DNA of 64,000 nucleotides from an uncultured Porphyromonadaceae bacterium (GCA_900538555.1 UPYI01000013.1:37196-101195), one strand, 5' to 3'. Counted from the first letter of the stretch, positions 1 through 9,980 are shown. Notes: generated by a model from the sequence alone, not told the origin. Numbers and translations are program-made.

Positions 1-2367
1 GTCGTTATGGTCGGCATCGTGTGCATGCAGGAAACAAGCCGGCATACATCCGGCATCGAAACTATCGGGTTCGAAGTCGGTCAGTGAATGCGGTTTTGCC
101 GGGCTGTTTGTCTGTTTTTCCAATTGACTGTACCTGATCATCAGCGTAATGGCGGCAGATTGCATGTCGCGTTCTACGGCATCGAGCGGGCGCTGTTCGT
201 AGCTGGCTTTGAATATACCGGCAATGGCATCGTTCATGTAGCTGTCGAGCGTATAATTTGTCCGGGGATCCAGTTCTCCGCCTTCCCGTACCCGATACAG
301 AATATCGTTGCTGAGGATCAGTCCCGGTATCCGGGTGTGTATTTTCGAAGCGTACGATACCGGTAGGTCGAGCCGTTGCAGCATATCCTTCGGCGTAAGC
401 CACGAGCGATAACTGCGGGCTTGTTTCAGAAGCCAGTTCATGGCTTTGCGCTGGGTGGCTTTGTCTACATACGAGTAGGGTACGCCGTTGTCGCCTTGCC
501 GCATTTCGTTGTAGACGATACCGCCCAGATACGGGGCAATGTGGTTCATGTGCCGTGTATATTGGTTGAGCAGGGCGGTGTAAGTCGTTTGCAGATCGGA
601 AATCGGTTTTCCTTTCTCACTCATCCACTGTTCCATATTTTTGGCAATGATTTTGAGATTGGCTATCGCATAGTCGCCCGACCGGAAATGGTCGTCGCCC
701 AAATCTTCCACCTGGTCGGTGGGATCGAGGGTGAGCGGATATTGTTGCGCCCCGAAGCGATACATCGGGTCGTCGGCACGGGCAGTGATCCATTGGTCCA
801 GTGTGGGAAGTTCGGCTTCGGGCGAGTCGGCGTTTTCGATCAACCGGTATGCCCATTCGATGGCATAGATGTCGTAGACGCCCAATTGTGGCGGGGTGAG
901 ACGTACCCCTTTTTCGAAGTCGCCCGGTTGAGCCACATAGTTGTTGCGGGCGTAGTCCATGATACTCGGCGTCGTGCCGTAGGTTTGGGTGAACGACGGG
1001 CTGCGCAACGAGTCTACCGGAAAGGCATAGCTGGCACCCATGTTATGCATCAGCCCCAGCGTGTGTCCGATTTCGTGTGCGGCGACATAACGCAGCGATT
1101 CGCGCATCACATCGTCGTCGAACGTGTTTTTGCGTACCCGGCTATCGACCGCCGCCGTCTGGCTGAACCGCCAGTTGTGTACTAACGAGACGACATTGTG
1201 ATACCAGATTACGTCGGCATTGAGAATCTCTCCGCTCCGCGGATCGACATAACTCGGACCCATGGCATTGGCAATCGGCGAGGTGGCGTATTTCACGCAA
1301 CTGTACCGCAGATCGTCGGGGTTGAAATCGGGATTGTCGTTCGGGTAGTCTTTGGCGATGACGGCATTTTTGAACCCGGCACTTTCGAATGCCACGTTCC
1401 AGTCTTCGATACCTTGCCGTACGGCAGATCTCCATTTTTCGGGGAATGCACTGTCTACATAGAATACGATCGGTTTCGCCGGTTCTACCAGTTCGCCGCG
1501 GAAGTATGCTTCCCGGTCTTCGGGTTTAGGTTCGAGACGCCACCGGTGCAACAAGGCGGTCTGTTCGATCTTGTCCGACTGGCTGGTGTAGATCTGTTGT
1601 TTGTGAGAGAAGAAGCCGACGCGGCGGTCGTATAAGCGAGCCTGCATGGGCTTCTCGGGCAACAGTACGATCGAACGGTGCATGGTTATGGTGCGGTTCT
1701 CGAATCCGAGTACGGAGGTGATTTCCGTATTCTGCGGAAAACTTTTCACATTCGAGATGAAAGCGGTGATGATCGATCCGGCTCCTTTCTCTTTTTCTTT
1801 TTTTGCGGAGGACGACGGAACGGGTTCGATCGGCTTCTGTTTCGATTTGAAGAAGTTTCCCATGTCGATCAATGATTTGCCGTTTTCCGACGCTTCGATT
1901 TTGAAGGCTTGTATGATCGGGTCGTTGAAGTTGCGTGCGAAAGAGGCGGCTATCGGGTCGTCGGGCGATACGGTGTTCTGGTATTGTACCCGGTGCATGA
2001 ACACCGATTGTTCGTTTTTGCTGAACCGGATCATGACCGGGGTCGTGATCATTTGTCCGGCTACTGCCGATGTCGGATCGGATGTTTCCGCCATGCGGTT
2101 GGATAACAGGAAAGTGCGGCTCATCAGCGAGTCGGGAATTTCGACCAGCAGCTTTTCGGCTTTGCCGCTCTTCTTCCAATAAAGAGTGAACATGCCGGGG
2201 TGTGCCTCAGCTCCTTTTATTGCCTTTTCGTAGGCACTCTCTTTTTTCTCCTGCACCTGTTCGGTCTTGTCGGATTTGCGTTTCTTCGGTTTCTTTTTGG
2301 CATCGGCATCGAACGGATAGAACATCAGTCCGGCGCAAAGCAATAATGCGATATGAACCTTTTTCAT
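1..2367 (-). CDS. Secreted zinc-dependent metalloprotease (DUF5117/DUF4953 type), C-terminus outside window
   Basis: Reading from the ATG at 2367 leftwards, the frame stays open for 789 codons to the window edge, so the C-terminus is missing. The N-terminus is a short signal peptide (MKKVHIALLLCAGLMF...) followed by a very Lys-rich stretch. A zinc-protease motif, AAHEIGHTLGLMHN, lies near residue 430 (about 1040-1085). It fits the metzincin pattern HExxHxxGxxH and should be the catalytic site. This arrangement (DUF5118/DUF5117 N-terminal part, DUF4953 catalytic part) is known from large Bacteroidetes proteases of unknown substrate, usually over 800 residues. The protein should act in the periplasm or outside the cell. 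It is transcribed divergently from the histidine kinase gene at 2718; a CATCTTTG box on the minus strand at 2405-2412 is a likely -7 element. The other open frames across this stretch are shadows. Confidence 0.85.
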   Translation of the reverse strand, partial: MKKVHIALLLCAGLMFYPFDADAKKKPKKRKSDKTEQVQEKKESAYEKAIKGAEAHPGMFTLYWKKSGKAEKLLVEIPDSLMSRTFLLSNRMAETSDPTSAVAGQMITTPVMIRFSKNEQSVFMHRVQYQNTVSPDDPIAASFARNFNDPIIQAFKIEASENGKSLIDMGNFFKSKQKPIEPVPSSSAKKEKEKGAGSIITAFISNVKSFPQNTEITSVLGFENRTITMHRSIVLLPEKPMQARLYDRRVGFFSHKQQIYTSQSDKIEQTALLHRWRLEPKPEDREAYFRGELVEPAKPIVFYVDSAFPEKWRSAVRQGIEDWNVAFESAGFKNAVIAKDYPNDNPDFNPDDLRYSCVKYATSPIANAMGPSYVDPRSGEILNADVIWYHNVVSLVHNWRFSQTAAVDSRVRKNTFDDDVMRESLRYVAAHEIGHTLGLMHNMGASYAFPVDSLRSPSFTQTYGTTPSIMDYARNNYVAQPGDFEKGVRLTPPQLGVYDIYAIEWAYRLIENADSPEAELPTLDQWITARADDPMYRFGAQQYPLTLDPTDQVEDLGDDHFRSGDYAIANLKIIAKNMEQWMSEKGKPISDLQTTYTALLNQYTRHMNHIAPYLGGIVYNEMRQGDNGVPYSYVDKATQRKAMNWLLKQARSYRSWLTPKDMLQRLDLPVSYASKIHTRIPGLILSNDILYRVREGGELDPRTNYTLDSYMNDAIAGIFKASYEQRPLDAVERDMQSAAITLMIRYSQLEKQTNSPAKPHSLTDFEPDSFDAGCMPACFLHAHDADHND

Positions 2368-2404
2368 GTGTCGATTCTTTTTTATACGTTAGAAGTATAT
2401 AATA

Positions 2405-2412
2405 CAAAGATG
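2405..2412 (-). promoter_or_regulatory. Probable -7 box for the metalloprotease gene
   Basis: Minus-strand CATCTTTG matches the Bacteroidetes -7 consensus TAnnTTTG at seven of eight positions counting the free ones, 37 bases upstream of the start codon. No clear TTTG at the -33 position. Confidence 0.4.
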
Positions 2413-2651
2413 CGAAAAAGAATTACAGATGAAAAACGTATAGTGATAAAATTTCTTGTAAGGAATGAAATAGTAATTTATATATCTGATAAATACGTTA
2501 TTATCGGTAAGATTGCTGCTGATAATATGATTAGTAATAAATTCGTTAGTAACAAAGTCGTTACATGGTATCGCCTCTCGTTAGAGCAAACTTTTGGTTT
2601 TCGTCGCTGTTTTTTTGTGGCTCCTATGCCGGTAAACCGGAAAGTAAACCC

Positions 2652-2659
2652 TATCTTTG
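2652..2659 (+). promoter_or_regulatory. Probable -7 box for the kinase/regulator operon
   Basis: TATCTTTG matches TAnnTTTG exactly and lies 58 bases before the kinase start codon. A TTTG exists further upstream but not at the usual 19-20 base spacing. Confidence 0.5.
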
Positions 2660-2717
2660 TAAGGAAAGACAGTCGTTTTTCCCTTTGTCGCGTATGTAAA
2701 TTCGAGATGTTTGATTG

Positions 2718-5168
2718 ATGCAGAAGTACAGCCGTTCCATATCGTATAAAGTCGTGTCGGGATATATCCTCCTGACCGTCGTATTGTTGCTCTCTTTCGG
2801 AGCGATCTATCACGAAATTACCTTGCTGACGAACAGCCGTACCGAAGAACGGCAGATGGAAGAGAAGCGACGTTCGTTGTCGCAGGCAATATCTTGTCTT
2901 TATCGGGTGGAGAGTATCTCCCAGACTCTTAACGGGGCGGATGTGCCGGTGAACCGTTATTCCGATTACCGGCAGTCCATGTCGGCGGCACTGGCGGCAC
3001 TCGATACGCTTCGTCCGTTTTCGGGCGATTCGGTTCAGCTTTTGCGGATCGACAGCGTGGAGATGCTGTTGAAACGGAAAGACGCGAATATGCGACGGCT
3101 GTTGCGCAGCACGGCGGCTATCCGGCAGGAACGTCAGCAGATGGTTTCGGAAATGATGTCGAGGCAGGATTCGTTGATCTGGTTGCAGCAACAGCAATAC
3201 CGGTTGGCGGCTCATAGCGATTCGTTGTTGGATGCCGATGTGAAGAAGGGTTTCTTTGCCCGGCTTTCGAAAGCTTTTTCGCGGAAAGAGAAACACCGGG
3301 AGGAGTTGGATAGTCTGCGTCAGGTCTCCGAACAATATTGGTCGTATGGCGATTCGATTGCCGAGACGCTGAGGGGGCTCGAACAGGCGTATTCGTCGCA
3401 GGTCGTTTCGTCGCAAAATCAGATGAATGCACGGATGCAGGCTTTGCGGAATGTGAATGCGGAATTGAATGCGCAGATCAATACGTTGATGTATGATTTC
3501 GAACGGGAATGGCTGGCGGTTTCGGAACGGGAACGGATGGAGAATTGGGCGATTCGCGACAAGGCTGCTTATACGATTCTGTTCGTGGCGTGTCTGGGTA
3601 CATTGCTGGCTGTATTTTTCGGCGGAATCGCATGGCGCGATTTGCAACGCAATAACCGCTACCGGAAAGAATTGGAAGAGGCGAACCGCAAAGCGGCGGA
3701 ACTGTTGGCTCTGCGTGAAAAACTGATGCTGACGATTACGCACGATTTTAAAGCCCCGCTCTCGTCGATTATCGGTTATACCGAACTGCTTTCGCGGTTG
3801 CTTACCGACGATCGGCAGCGGCTTTATCTGCGCAATGTCAGGGCTTCGTCCGACCATTTGCTCGGTTTGGTGAGCCAACTGTTGGATTACTATCGCCTCG
3901 ATGCCGGAAAGATGGAGGTGAATCGGGTGACATTCAATCCGTGTACGCTGTTCGAGGAGGTGGCGGCTACTTTCGAGCCGATCGCTTCGAAAAAGGATTT
4001 GAAACTGATATATCGGAAAGAAACTTTGTTGGACCGCAGTTTTATCGGCGATCCGTTGCGTATCAAGCAGATTGCTTACAACTTGCTTTCGAATGCCGTG
4101 AAATTTACCGCGAAGGGATCGGTAACCTTACGTCTTTTCCGGGAAACGGATTGTCTCTGTTTTTCGGTTGCCGATACGGGGTGTGGCATAGCGGCGGCAG
4201 ACAAAGAGGCTATATTCAAGGAGTTTACCCGATTGCCGGGGGCGCAGGGCACGGACGGTTTCGGATTGGGGCTGACGATCACCCGGCAACTGGTAGAGTT
4301 GTTGCAGGGGGCGATCGAGGTGCGCAGCAGTGAAGGCGAAGGATCGGAGTTTATCGTGCGGCTGCCGTTAGAAGAGGCGTCGGGCGATATATCCCATACC
4401 GCGCTTTTCACCGAGAAGAAACGTTGCTTGCTGTTGGACGATGATCGTTTGCAACTGGATATGTTTGTCGGGCAACTGGCTCAATTGGGATTGGAGGCGG
4501 TTTGCTGCCAGCGGGCGGAAGAGGTGGAACAACGTTTGACATACGGTAAGTTCGACATTCTGTTTACCGATTTGCAAATGCCCGAGATGGATGGCATAAC
4601 ATTGCTGACGCGGTTGAGAAACAGTGAATCGGAGGTTTGCCGCACGATTCCCGTGGTGGCGGTATCGGCACGGAGCGAGATTACGCGGTCGGATATGCGG
4701 AAGAAAGGTTTTGCGGCGGTTTTGCGGAAACCGTTTTCGAGTATGGATTTGGCAACTGTGTTGAGAGAGGTATTGACCGTGGGGGTACAACCGGCATCGC
4801 AGACGCATGCCGGGAAACCGCATGTGGGCGGATATGATTTCGGGGCTTTGACTTCGTTTGCCGGCGACGACGAGGCTGCATCGCAGGCGATATTGGGTAC
4901 GTTCGGAAATGAAACCAAACGGCAGATGGGCAGCCTGCAACGGGCTTTGCAGGAAAAAGATGCCGGTGTCATCGCTTCGGTGGCGCATCGCTGGCTGCCG
5001 TTGTTTACCATGATAAAGGCGGAGAATGCGCTGCCGGCATTGTCGCGTCTGGAACAATATAAACAGCAGGAATGGGCAGACGAACTGGATTCGCTGACCG
5101 CCGTCGTATTGGACGAAGCCAAGCGGGTGCTGGCTGAATTGGAAAAGAAAAACAAGAAAGCAGGATAG
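2718..5168 (+). CDS. Hybrid sensor histidine kinase with receiver and HPt domains
   Basis: An 816-residue membrane kinase. Order: transmembrane segment about 10-32, a mostly helical extracytoplasmic sensor region rich in Gln, Arg and Glu, a second transmembrane segment about 284-304, a HisKA domain with the phospho-accepting His in THDFKAPLSS (about 342), an ATPase domain (NLLSNAVKFT about 454, DTGCGIA, GFGLGLTI), a receiver domain (LLDDDR about 570, acceptor Asp in FTDLQMPEMDG about 616) and a C-terminal HPt-like four-helix region with a candidate His in VAHRWLPLF (about 754). This gives a full His-Asp-His relay in one protein, which could pass phosphate to the response regulator starting 3 bases downstream. 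I chose the ATG at 2718 over the adjacent TTG at 2715. The signal sensed cannot be told from sequence. Confidence 0.9.
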   Translation: MQKYSRSISYKVVSGYILLTVVLLLSFGAIYHEITLLTNSRTEERQMEEKRRSLSQAISCLYRVESISQTLNGADVPVNRYSDYRQSMSAALAALDTLRPFSGDSVQLLRIDSVEMLLKRKDANMRRLLRSTAAIRQERQQMVSEMMSRQDSLIWLQQQQYRLAAHSDSLLDADVKKGFFARLSKAFSRKEKHREELDSLRQVSEQYWSYGDSIAETLRGLEQAYSSQVVSSQNQMNARMQALRNVNAELNAQINTLMYDFEREWLAVSERERMENWAIRDKAAYTILFVACLGTLLAVFFGGIAWRDLQRNNRYRKELEEANRKAAELLALREKLMLTITHDFKAPLSSIIGYTELLSRLLTDDRQRLYLRNVRASSDHLLGLVSQLLDYYRLDAGKMEVNRVTFNPCTLFEEVAATFEPIASKKDLKLIYRKETLLDRSFIGDPLRIKQIAYNLLSNAVKFTAKGSVTLRLFRETDCLCFSVADTGCGIAAADKEAIFKEFTRLPGAQGTDGFGLGLTITRQLVELLQGAIEVRSSEGEGSEFIVRLPLEEASGDISHTALFTEKKRCLLLDDDRLQLDMFVGQLAQLGLEAVCCQRAEEVEQRLTYGKFDILFTDLQMPEMDGITLLTRLRNSESEVCRTIPVVAVSARSEITRSDMRKKGFAAVLRKPFSSMDLATVLREVLTVGVQPASQTHAGKPHVGGYDFGALTSFAGDDEAASQAILGTFGNETKRQMGSLQRALQEKDAGVIASVAHRWLPLFTMIKAENALPALSRLEQYKQQEWADELDSLTAVVLDEAKRVLAELEKKNKKAG

Positions 5169-5171
5169 TGT

Positions 5172-6500
5172 ATGAAACGGATATTGATCGTAGAGGATGA
5201 TGTTACGTTTGCCGTCATGATGAAGACGTGGCTTGCCCGAAAAGGATTTCAGGTAGAGCAGGCAACGAGTGTAGGAGAGGCGGAGAAACAGATTCCGAAA
5301 CTGTTGCCCGATTTGATTCTGAGCGATTTGCGTTTGCCGGATAAGGAGGGTATCGAGTTGTTGGTGTGGATGAGGCAACAGGACGTAGAGATACCGTTGA
5401 TCGTAATGACCGGATATGCCGATATCGAAACGGCGGTGCAGTCGATCAAGCTGGGTGCACAGGATTATGTATCGAAGCCGATCAATCCCGATTTGCTTTA
5501 TCAGAAGATCGAACGGGCATTGGCTTTGCCGGACGAACGGAAAGAGAAGCCGGTACGGACGCAGGAGAAAAAGGAGGTTCCGGGTGCTGCGTTTCTGGAA
5601 GGAGAAAGCGAGGTGTCGAAAAAACTGTACAACTATGTGCAGTTGGTGGCGCCTACCGATATGTCGGTATTGATTACGGGCGATAGCGGTACCGGGAAAG
5701 AGTATGTGGCGCATCGTATCCATGCGTTGAGCCGTCGGGCTTCCGCTCCGTTTGTGGCGATAGACTGCGGCACGATTCCACGCGAGTTGGCGGCATCCGA
5801 ATTCTTCGGGCATAAGAAGGGCTCGTTTACCGGAGCATTGTCGGATAAGACCGGCGCTTTTGTCGAGGCGAACGGCGGTACGATATTTCTCGATGAGATC
5901 GGGAATTTGAGCTATGAAGTGCAGGTGCAGTTGTTGCGGGTTTTGCAGGAACGGAAAGTGAAACCGATCGGCAGCAATACGGAAGTGGCGATCGATGTGC
6001 GGTTGGTGGCGGCAACAAATGAAGACTTGCCGTCGGCGATTGCGCGTGGCGACTTCCGGGGCGATTTGTATCATCGTATCAACGAGTTTTCGATTGCCAT
6101 GCCCCGGTTGTGCGAACGGCAGGGGGATGTGCGGCTTTTTGCCGATTTCTTTTTGGACAGAGCCAACCGGGAGTTGGGCAAGCAGGTGGTCGGGTTCGAC
6201 GAAGAGGCATTGCACCAGATTGCCCGTTACGATTGGCCCGGCAATTTGCGGGAGATGAAGAATACGATTCGGAAAGCCGTGCTGCTGACCGTGGGCGATT
6301 ACATATCGGCACGGGAGTTGGATCTGAAAATATCCGATAAACCCGTAACGGCGATGCCGTTGCACGATGAAGCAGATGAGCGTGCCCGTATAGCGGATGC
6401 CCTCCGCCGCACCGGCAACAATAAAAGCAAGGCGGCGGAACTGCTGCGTATCGATCGTAAAACCTTATACAACAAACTGAAATATTACCATATGGAGTGA
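5172..6500 (+). CDS. NtrC-family sigma-54-dependent response regulator
   Basis: A 442-residue activator: receiver domain 1-120 (acidic pair EDD near the N-terminus, acceptor Asp in LSDLRLPDKEG about 53, Lys in VSKPIN about 103), AAA+ domain with Walker A GDSGTGKE (about 170), sigma-54 contact loop GSFTGA (about 216, Ser in place of the usual Ala of GAFTGA) and Walker B TIFLDEIGN, and a C-terminal Fis-type helix-turn-helix (NNKSKAAELLRIDRKTLYNKLK). It begins 3 bases after the kinase gene and is surely its partner. Phosphorylation should allow it to open sigma-54 promoters. I found no convincing -24/-12 sigma-54 promoter in the intergenic regions of the window, so its targets probably lie elsewhere. 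Confidence 0.92.
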   Translation: MKRILIVEDDVTFAVMMKTWLARKGFQVEQATSVGEAEKQIPKLLPDLILSDLRLPDKEGIELLVWMRQQDVEIPLIVMTGYADIETAVQSIKLGAQDYVSKPINPDLLYQKIERALALPDERKEKPVRTQEKKEVPGAAFLEGESEVSKKLYNYVQLVAPTDMSVLITGDSGTGKEYVAHRIHALSRRASAPFVAIDCGTIPRELAASEFFGHKKGSFTGALSDKTGAFVEANGGTIFLDEIGNLSYEVQVQLLRVLQERKVKPIGSNTEVAIDVRLVAATNEDLPSAIARGDFRGDLYHRINEFSIAMPRLCERQGDVRLFADFFLDRANRELGKQVVGFDEEALHQIARYDWPGNLREMKNTIRKAVLLTVGDYISARELDLKISDKPVTAMPLHDEADERARIADALRRTGNNKSKAAELLRIDRKTLYNKLKYYHME

Positions 6501-6664
6501 TCGCGACGCGATCGGTTCTGAAAAGAAATATATATAGGTTGATAAGTACCGGGTGCGGCATGTATATTAAAAAATATGTTGCCGGATTGCTTTTCTGACA
6601 TGGCTTTGTAGATAAATATATCGGATAAAGATCGGGTTTTATTTGCTGTTTAGAAAAAAGACTT

Positions 6665-6672
6665 TATTTTTG
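6665..6672 (+). promoter_or_regulatory. Probable -7 box for the AraC-type gene
   Basis: TATTTTTG matches TAnnTTTG exactly, 25 bases before the start codon at 6698, so the untranslated leader would be short. The stretch from 6501 to 6664 shows no gene. Confidence 0.5.
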
Positions 6673-6697
6673 TGCCGAATATCATAGCAGAAGGTTC

Positions 6698-7780
6698 ATG
6701 TCACTTTTTGTAGAACATTTGACTTATTTTTGCAACGGTGCTGTTTGGATTTATTTTGTAGTGATGGCGGCTTATTTTTTCCGTCACCGGCAGGATAGTA
6801 CACTGAAAAAAGCCTTGGGGTATGTCTTGTTTTTCTGGGCTATGATGCTGTTGTCGGATATTGCCTATATGCATCCGGCAGTGAAAGGTTCCGATTTCCT
6901 GTATACATTGAAAATGTCGATCGATATGTGGGTAGTACCTACGTGCGCATTTTACGCTATGGCGTTGTTGCGACCGAAGAGCTTGACGCCCCGTAAAGTC
7001 GTATTTCATTTCGTCCCGTTCATTTTGTTGTCGGTATGGTTTGCCTGTTCGGGCGAACGTTATGTTTTTATTGCCACCATTGTGTGGGCGATTGTTTACA
7101 GCGGATGGATATTTGTCTATTTAGTTGTCGGTATTACAAAGTATAACAAGGCTTTACGTGATAATTATTCCAATCTGGATTATGTGAATGTGCGTTGGCT
7201 GAAAATTGCTACATCGCTCTTGATCTTCTGTTTATTCTGTTGGGTATATGTTTGTTTCCATATTTCTTTCCTGACTGACATTTTTTATTATCTAATAATA
7301 ATATTACTGTGGTCGGTCATCGGTTTTTATTCGCTTCATCAACAGATACCCGACTCTTTCGAACCGGGAGCGGAAGTGGAAGCGGATGCCGTGCAGGATG
7401 CAAAACCCAATTTTACATTTGTTCCGAGGTTGCGCCAACTGTTGTTCGAAGAGGAGATTTACCGGAATCCGAAACTGACTATGTCCGATCTGGTCACTCT
7501 TTTGGGAACGAACCGTACTTATCTGAGCGTATATCTGAATTCTACGTTGGGAGTTAGTTTCTTCGACTTTATCAATGCTTACCGTTTGCGCTATGCCATG
7601 GGGTTGCTGTTAGATCCGGAATGCCGCTTCACGCAGGAGGAGATCGCCGAGCAGGCGGGGTTCAATTCTCTTTCTACATTCCGTCGGGCGTTTAACCGTC
7701 AATACAAATGTTCTCCGACCGAATACAAGAAAAAGAACGAGATGGTATCGGAATGGCCGTTTTTTGATCGCATGAATTGA
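6698..7780 (+). CDS. Membrane-anchored AraC-family transcriptional regulator
   Basis: 360 residues in two parts. The first 220 or so hold about six or seven hydrophobic segments, for example FVVMAAYFF, ALGYVLFFWAMMLLS and IIILLWSVIGFYSL. After a short acidic linker, the last 110 residues form a double helix-turn-helix of AraC type: LVTLLGTNRTYLSVYLN, then the family signature region with EEIAEQAGFNSLSTFRRAFN and SPTEYKKK. This layout is common in Bacteroidetes, where a membrane sensor part is fused to a DNA-binding part, so the factor probably acts on DNA while held at the inner membrane. It is flanked by single genes on the same strand and shows no operon partner. Its ligand and targets are unknown. 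Confidence 0.85.
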   Translation: MSLFVEHLTYFCNGAVWIYFVVMAAYFFRHRQDSTLKKALGYVLFFWAMMLLSDIAYMHPAVKGSDFLYTLKMSIDMWVVPTCAFYAMALLRPKSLTPRKVVFHFVPFILLSVWFACSGERYVFIATIVWAIVYSGWIFVYLVVGITKYNKALRDNYSNLDYVNVRWLKIATSLLIFCLFCWVYVCFHISFLTDIFYYLIIILLWSVIGFYSLHQQIPDSFEPGAEVEADAVQDAKPNFTFVPRLRQLLFEEEIYRNPKLTMSDLVTLLGTNRTYLSVYLNSTLGVSFFDFINAYRLRYAMGLLLDPECRFTQEEIAEQAGFNSLSTFRRAFNRQYKCSPTEYKKKNEMVSEWPFFDRMN

Positions 7781-7896
7781 TTTTCTGTGCCGGTGGATCA
7801 ATCTGACAGACACTATTTTATCCATTGAACTGAATTTTGTCGGAATGATGTTCCGTTGTCGTCGGATTTGGCGTATCTTCGTTTAAAAAAAAGGAT

Positions 7897-9954
7897 ATGA
7901 ATGTATTGAAGTGTTATTGGAGTGCTGTGCTTGTCGGGCTACTTTCGATGCTTGTTCCCGTATCGGCGCAGACCGGGGTTTTGTTCCCCGATGATTTTGA
8001 AGGCGGGTGGACATCTTATATAGGGCAGACGGTCACATTCGATCAACCGCTTTATCTGATCGGACGAGGAACGACAGGCAGTGAAGTTTATCTGTCGTAC
8101 AAACGGTTGCGTACACCGATGGAAGAGTGTATCACCGATACGGAGGAATATGCGTCGATGGAGGTGGAAAACCGGGCGGCAACTTTTGTTTGCCGGTTTT
8201 CGTCGGGCAATGTCTATCGGATGCGTTTGGGACAGGCTGTAACCGGTCTGACGGCAGAGGTAACCGGTGAATGCGCTTTGCGGGTGTATTCGTCGATCGA
8301 AAGTTGGGCTTGGACGGGAAACGAACGTCCGGTGGCACGTCCCGACTTGGGCGACGCTTCGCTGGTCGTTTGCGGAGCCAACCTGCAAAATTATTTCCCG
8401 TTCTACTGGTGCGATTACAAAAGCAATAATGCGCCTCAAAACCAAGCGGATGCGGAGATGCAACATGCCAAAATCGTATCGGCTTTGGTGGATATGGATG
8501 CCGATATTTATGCTCTTTGCGAGTTGCAGGACACCTGTACGGCAGTAGAGCATCTGGCAATGGCGATGAATGGGGCGGTAGGAGTGCCCGACCGTTACGG
8601 ATATGTTGCGGACTATAAGGAGAGCGGACAGATCGCCGCAGGAAGAACCGGCTATGTATATCGCACCGACAAGGTATCGCCTTATCTGTCGGTCGGTTTT
8701 CCCGATCCGTCGAACTATGTGTATAGCCGGCATCAGTATGTACAGGCTTTCGATGAGCTGGGTACCGGCGAACGTTTTGTTTTGAGTATAAACCATTTCA
8801 AGGCAAAATCGGAAAACTCGGATGCACAGCGTGTCACGAATATGCGCAACCTGATCAATTTCCTCGATGTGATGGGCGAGAGCGATTATTACGGCGACGA
8901 AGATGTGTTGGTGATGGGCGACCTGAATGCGTACAGCCGGGAGGAACCGTTGCGTATGATCGAGGAAAAAGGGTTTGTGAATCAGTTGCGTCGTTACAAT
9001 CCCGAAGGATATAGCTATTCGTACAATCGGGAAGTCGGCTATATCGACCATGCTTTGGCATCCGCTTCGTTAAGTCCGCAGGTGACAGGGGCTGCGGCAT
9101 ACCATTTCAATGCCGACGAGCCGGGAACGTGGGCATGGAGCGGATCGGACCCGACCCCGGAGGCGTGGCGTTATTCCGACCATGACCCGATATTGGTCGG
9201 ATTGCGGTTGCATTCGGACAATAAACCGGGCGAAGATTGTCAGGCGTTGTCGGTTTCAGTACCGTTTGCGCAGTCGTTGGCTCCGTTTACGGCGATAAGT
9301 GTTTCCGGAAAGAAGTCGTGGTATAACGAATCGAATACGAAAACCGCCTATATCAACGGTTATGGCGATACGGAGGATAATGAAGACTGGCTGATCTCAC
9401 CGGGATTCGATTTCAGCCGGATGAGCAAGGCTACCGTGAGCTTCACGCATGCGATCGACTACGGTCGCAATCAATGGACTACCAATCAGACTTTCTGGGT
9501 GTCGAACGATTATATAGGAGGCAACCCGGCTTCGGCTACGTGGACGCAGGTGGCTATTCCGGTCTATCCCGCCGGTAACAATGCCAACTCGTATGCTACG
9601 GCGACGGTGGAAATACCGAAACAGCTCTTTGGGAAAAATACGACGTTTGCGTTTAAATATCTCTCCAACAGTTCTGTGTCTGCAAAATGGTATATTAAAG
9701 ATCTTTGGGTTTCGTCGGAATGCGACAATAGCGGATGGCATCTTGCCGAAAATCCGGTTTCGTCGGTGCATGCCGAAGGCCGTTCGTTGTTTGTTTCGCA
9801 CGTCGGAGGTCTGCCGGTGGCTGTGTACGATACCGCAGGGCATTGTTTGCTGGTGCGGATGAATGTGCCGGAAGAAACGTGTATCGAATTGTCGGCAGGT
9901 GGTGTATATATCGTGCGGGTAGGAGACGAAGTGCATAAAGTGGTTGTCGAATAA
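7897..9954 (+). CDS. Secreted endonuclease/exonuclease/phosphatase-family nuclease with C-terminal sorting tail
   Basis: 685 residues. Signal peptide 1-25 ending in PVSAQ. An endonuclease/exonuclease/phosphatase-fold domain about 145-445 shows the expected pieces: NLQNYFPF, catalytic-type Glu in ALCELQD, SINHFKAKS, GDLNAYSRE and the terminal YSDHDPILV. This resembles extracellular nucleases of the ExeM type, so it probably degrades external DNA. A beta-sandwich of the choice-of-anchor-J kind follows (about 455-610, with YGDTEDNEDWLISPGFDF). The last 65 residues (AVYDTAGHCLLV ... GGVYIVRVGDEVHKVVV) look like a type IX secretion sorting domain, implying export across the outer membrane. AAGGAT lies just before the ATG, and TATCTTCG at about 7874 is a weak -7 candidate. 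An intrinsic terminator follows at 9981. Confidence 0.85.
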   Translation: MNVLKCYWSAVLVGLLSMLVPVSAQTGVLFPDDFEGGWTSYIGQTVTFDQPLYLIGRGTTGSEVYLSYKRLRTPMEECITDTEEYASMEVENRAATFVCRFSSGNVYRMRLGQAVTGLTAEVTGECALRVYSSIESWAWTGNERPVARPDLGDASLVVCGANLQNYFPFYWCDYKSNNAPQNQADAEMQHAKIVSALVDMDADIYALCELQDTCTAVEHLAMAMNGAVGVPDRYGYVADYKESGQIAAGRTGYVYRTDKVSPYLSVGFPDPSNYVYSRHQYVQAFDELGTGERFVLSINHFKAKSENSDAQRVTNMRNLINFLDVMGESDYYGDEDVLVMGDLNAYSREEPLRMIEEKGFVNQLRRYNPEGYSYSYNREVGYIDHALASASLSPQVTGAAAYHFNADEPGTWAWSGSDPTPEAWRYSDHDPILVGLRLHSDNKPGEDCQALSVSVPFAQSLAPFTAISVSGKKSWYNESNTKTAYINGYGDTEDNEDWLISPGFDFSRMSKATVSFTHAIDYGRNQWTTNQTFWVSNDYIGGNPASATWTQVAIPVYPAGNNANSYATATVEIPKQLFGKNTTFAFKYLSNSSVSAKWYIKDLWVSSECDNSGWHLAENPVSSVHAEGRSLFVSHVGGLPVAVYDTAGHCLLVRMNVPEETCIELSAGGVYIVRVGDEVHKVVVE

Positions 9955-9980
9955 GCGACAGCGAGAAGATATAACCGAAA

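Larger units (their letters stand above)
2368..2717. other. Divergent intergenic region, AT-rich
   Basis: These 350 bases between the divergent protease and kinase genes are clearly richer in A and T than their neighbours and contain no convincing gene. They hold one -7-like box for each direction (2405-2412 minus, 2652-2659 plus). Short open frames here have no ribosome binding site or family resemblance. Confidence 0.6.

Noticed and set aside
2478..6365. Long minus-strand open frames opposite the kinase and regulator genes
   Set aside because: They are shadows with no domain signature; the plus-strand genes have clear motifs throughout.
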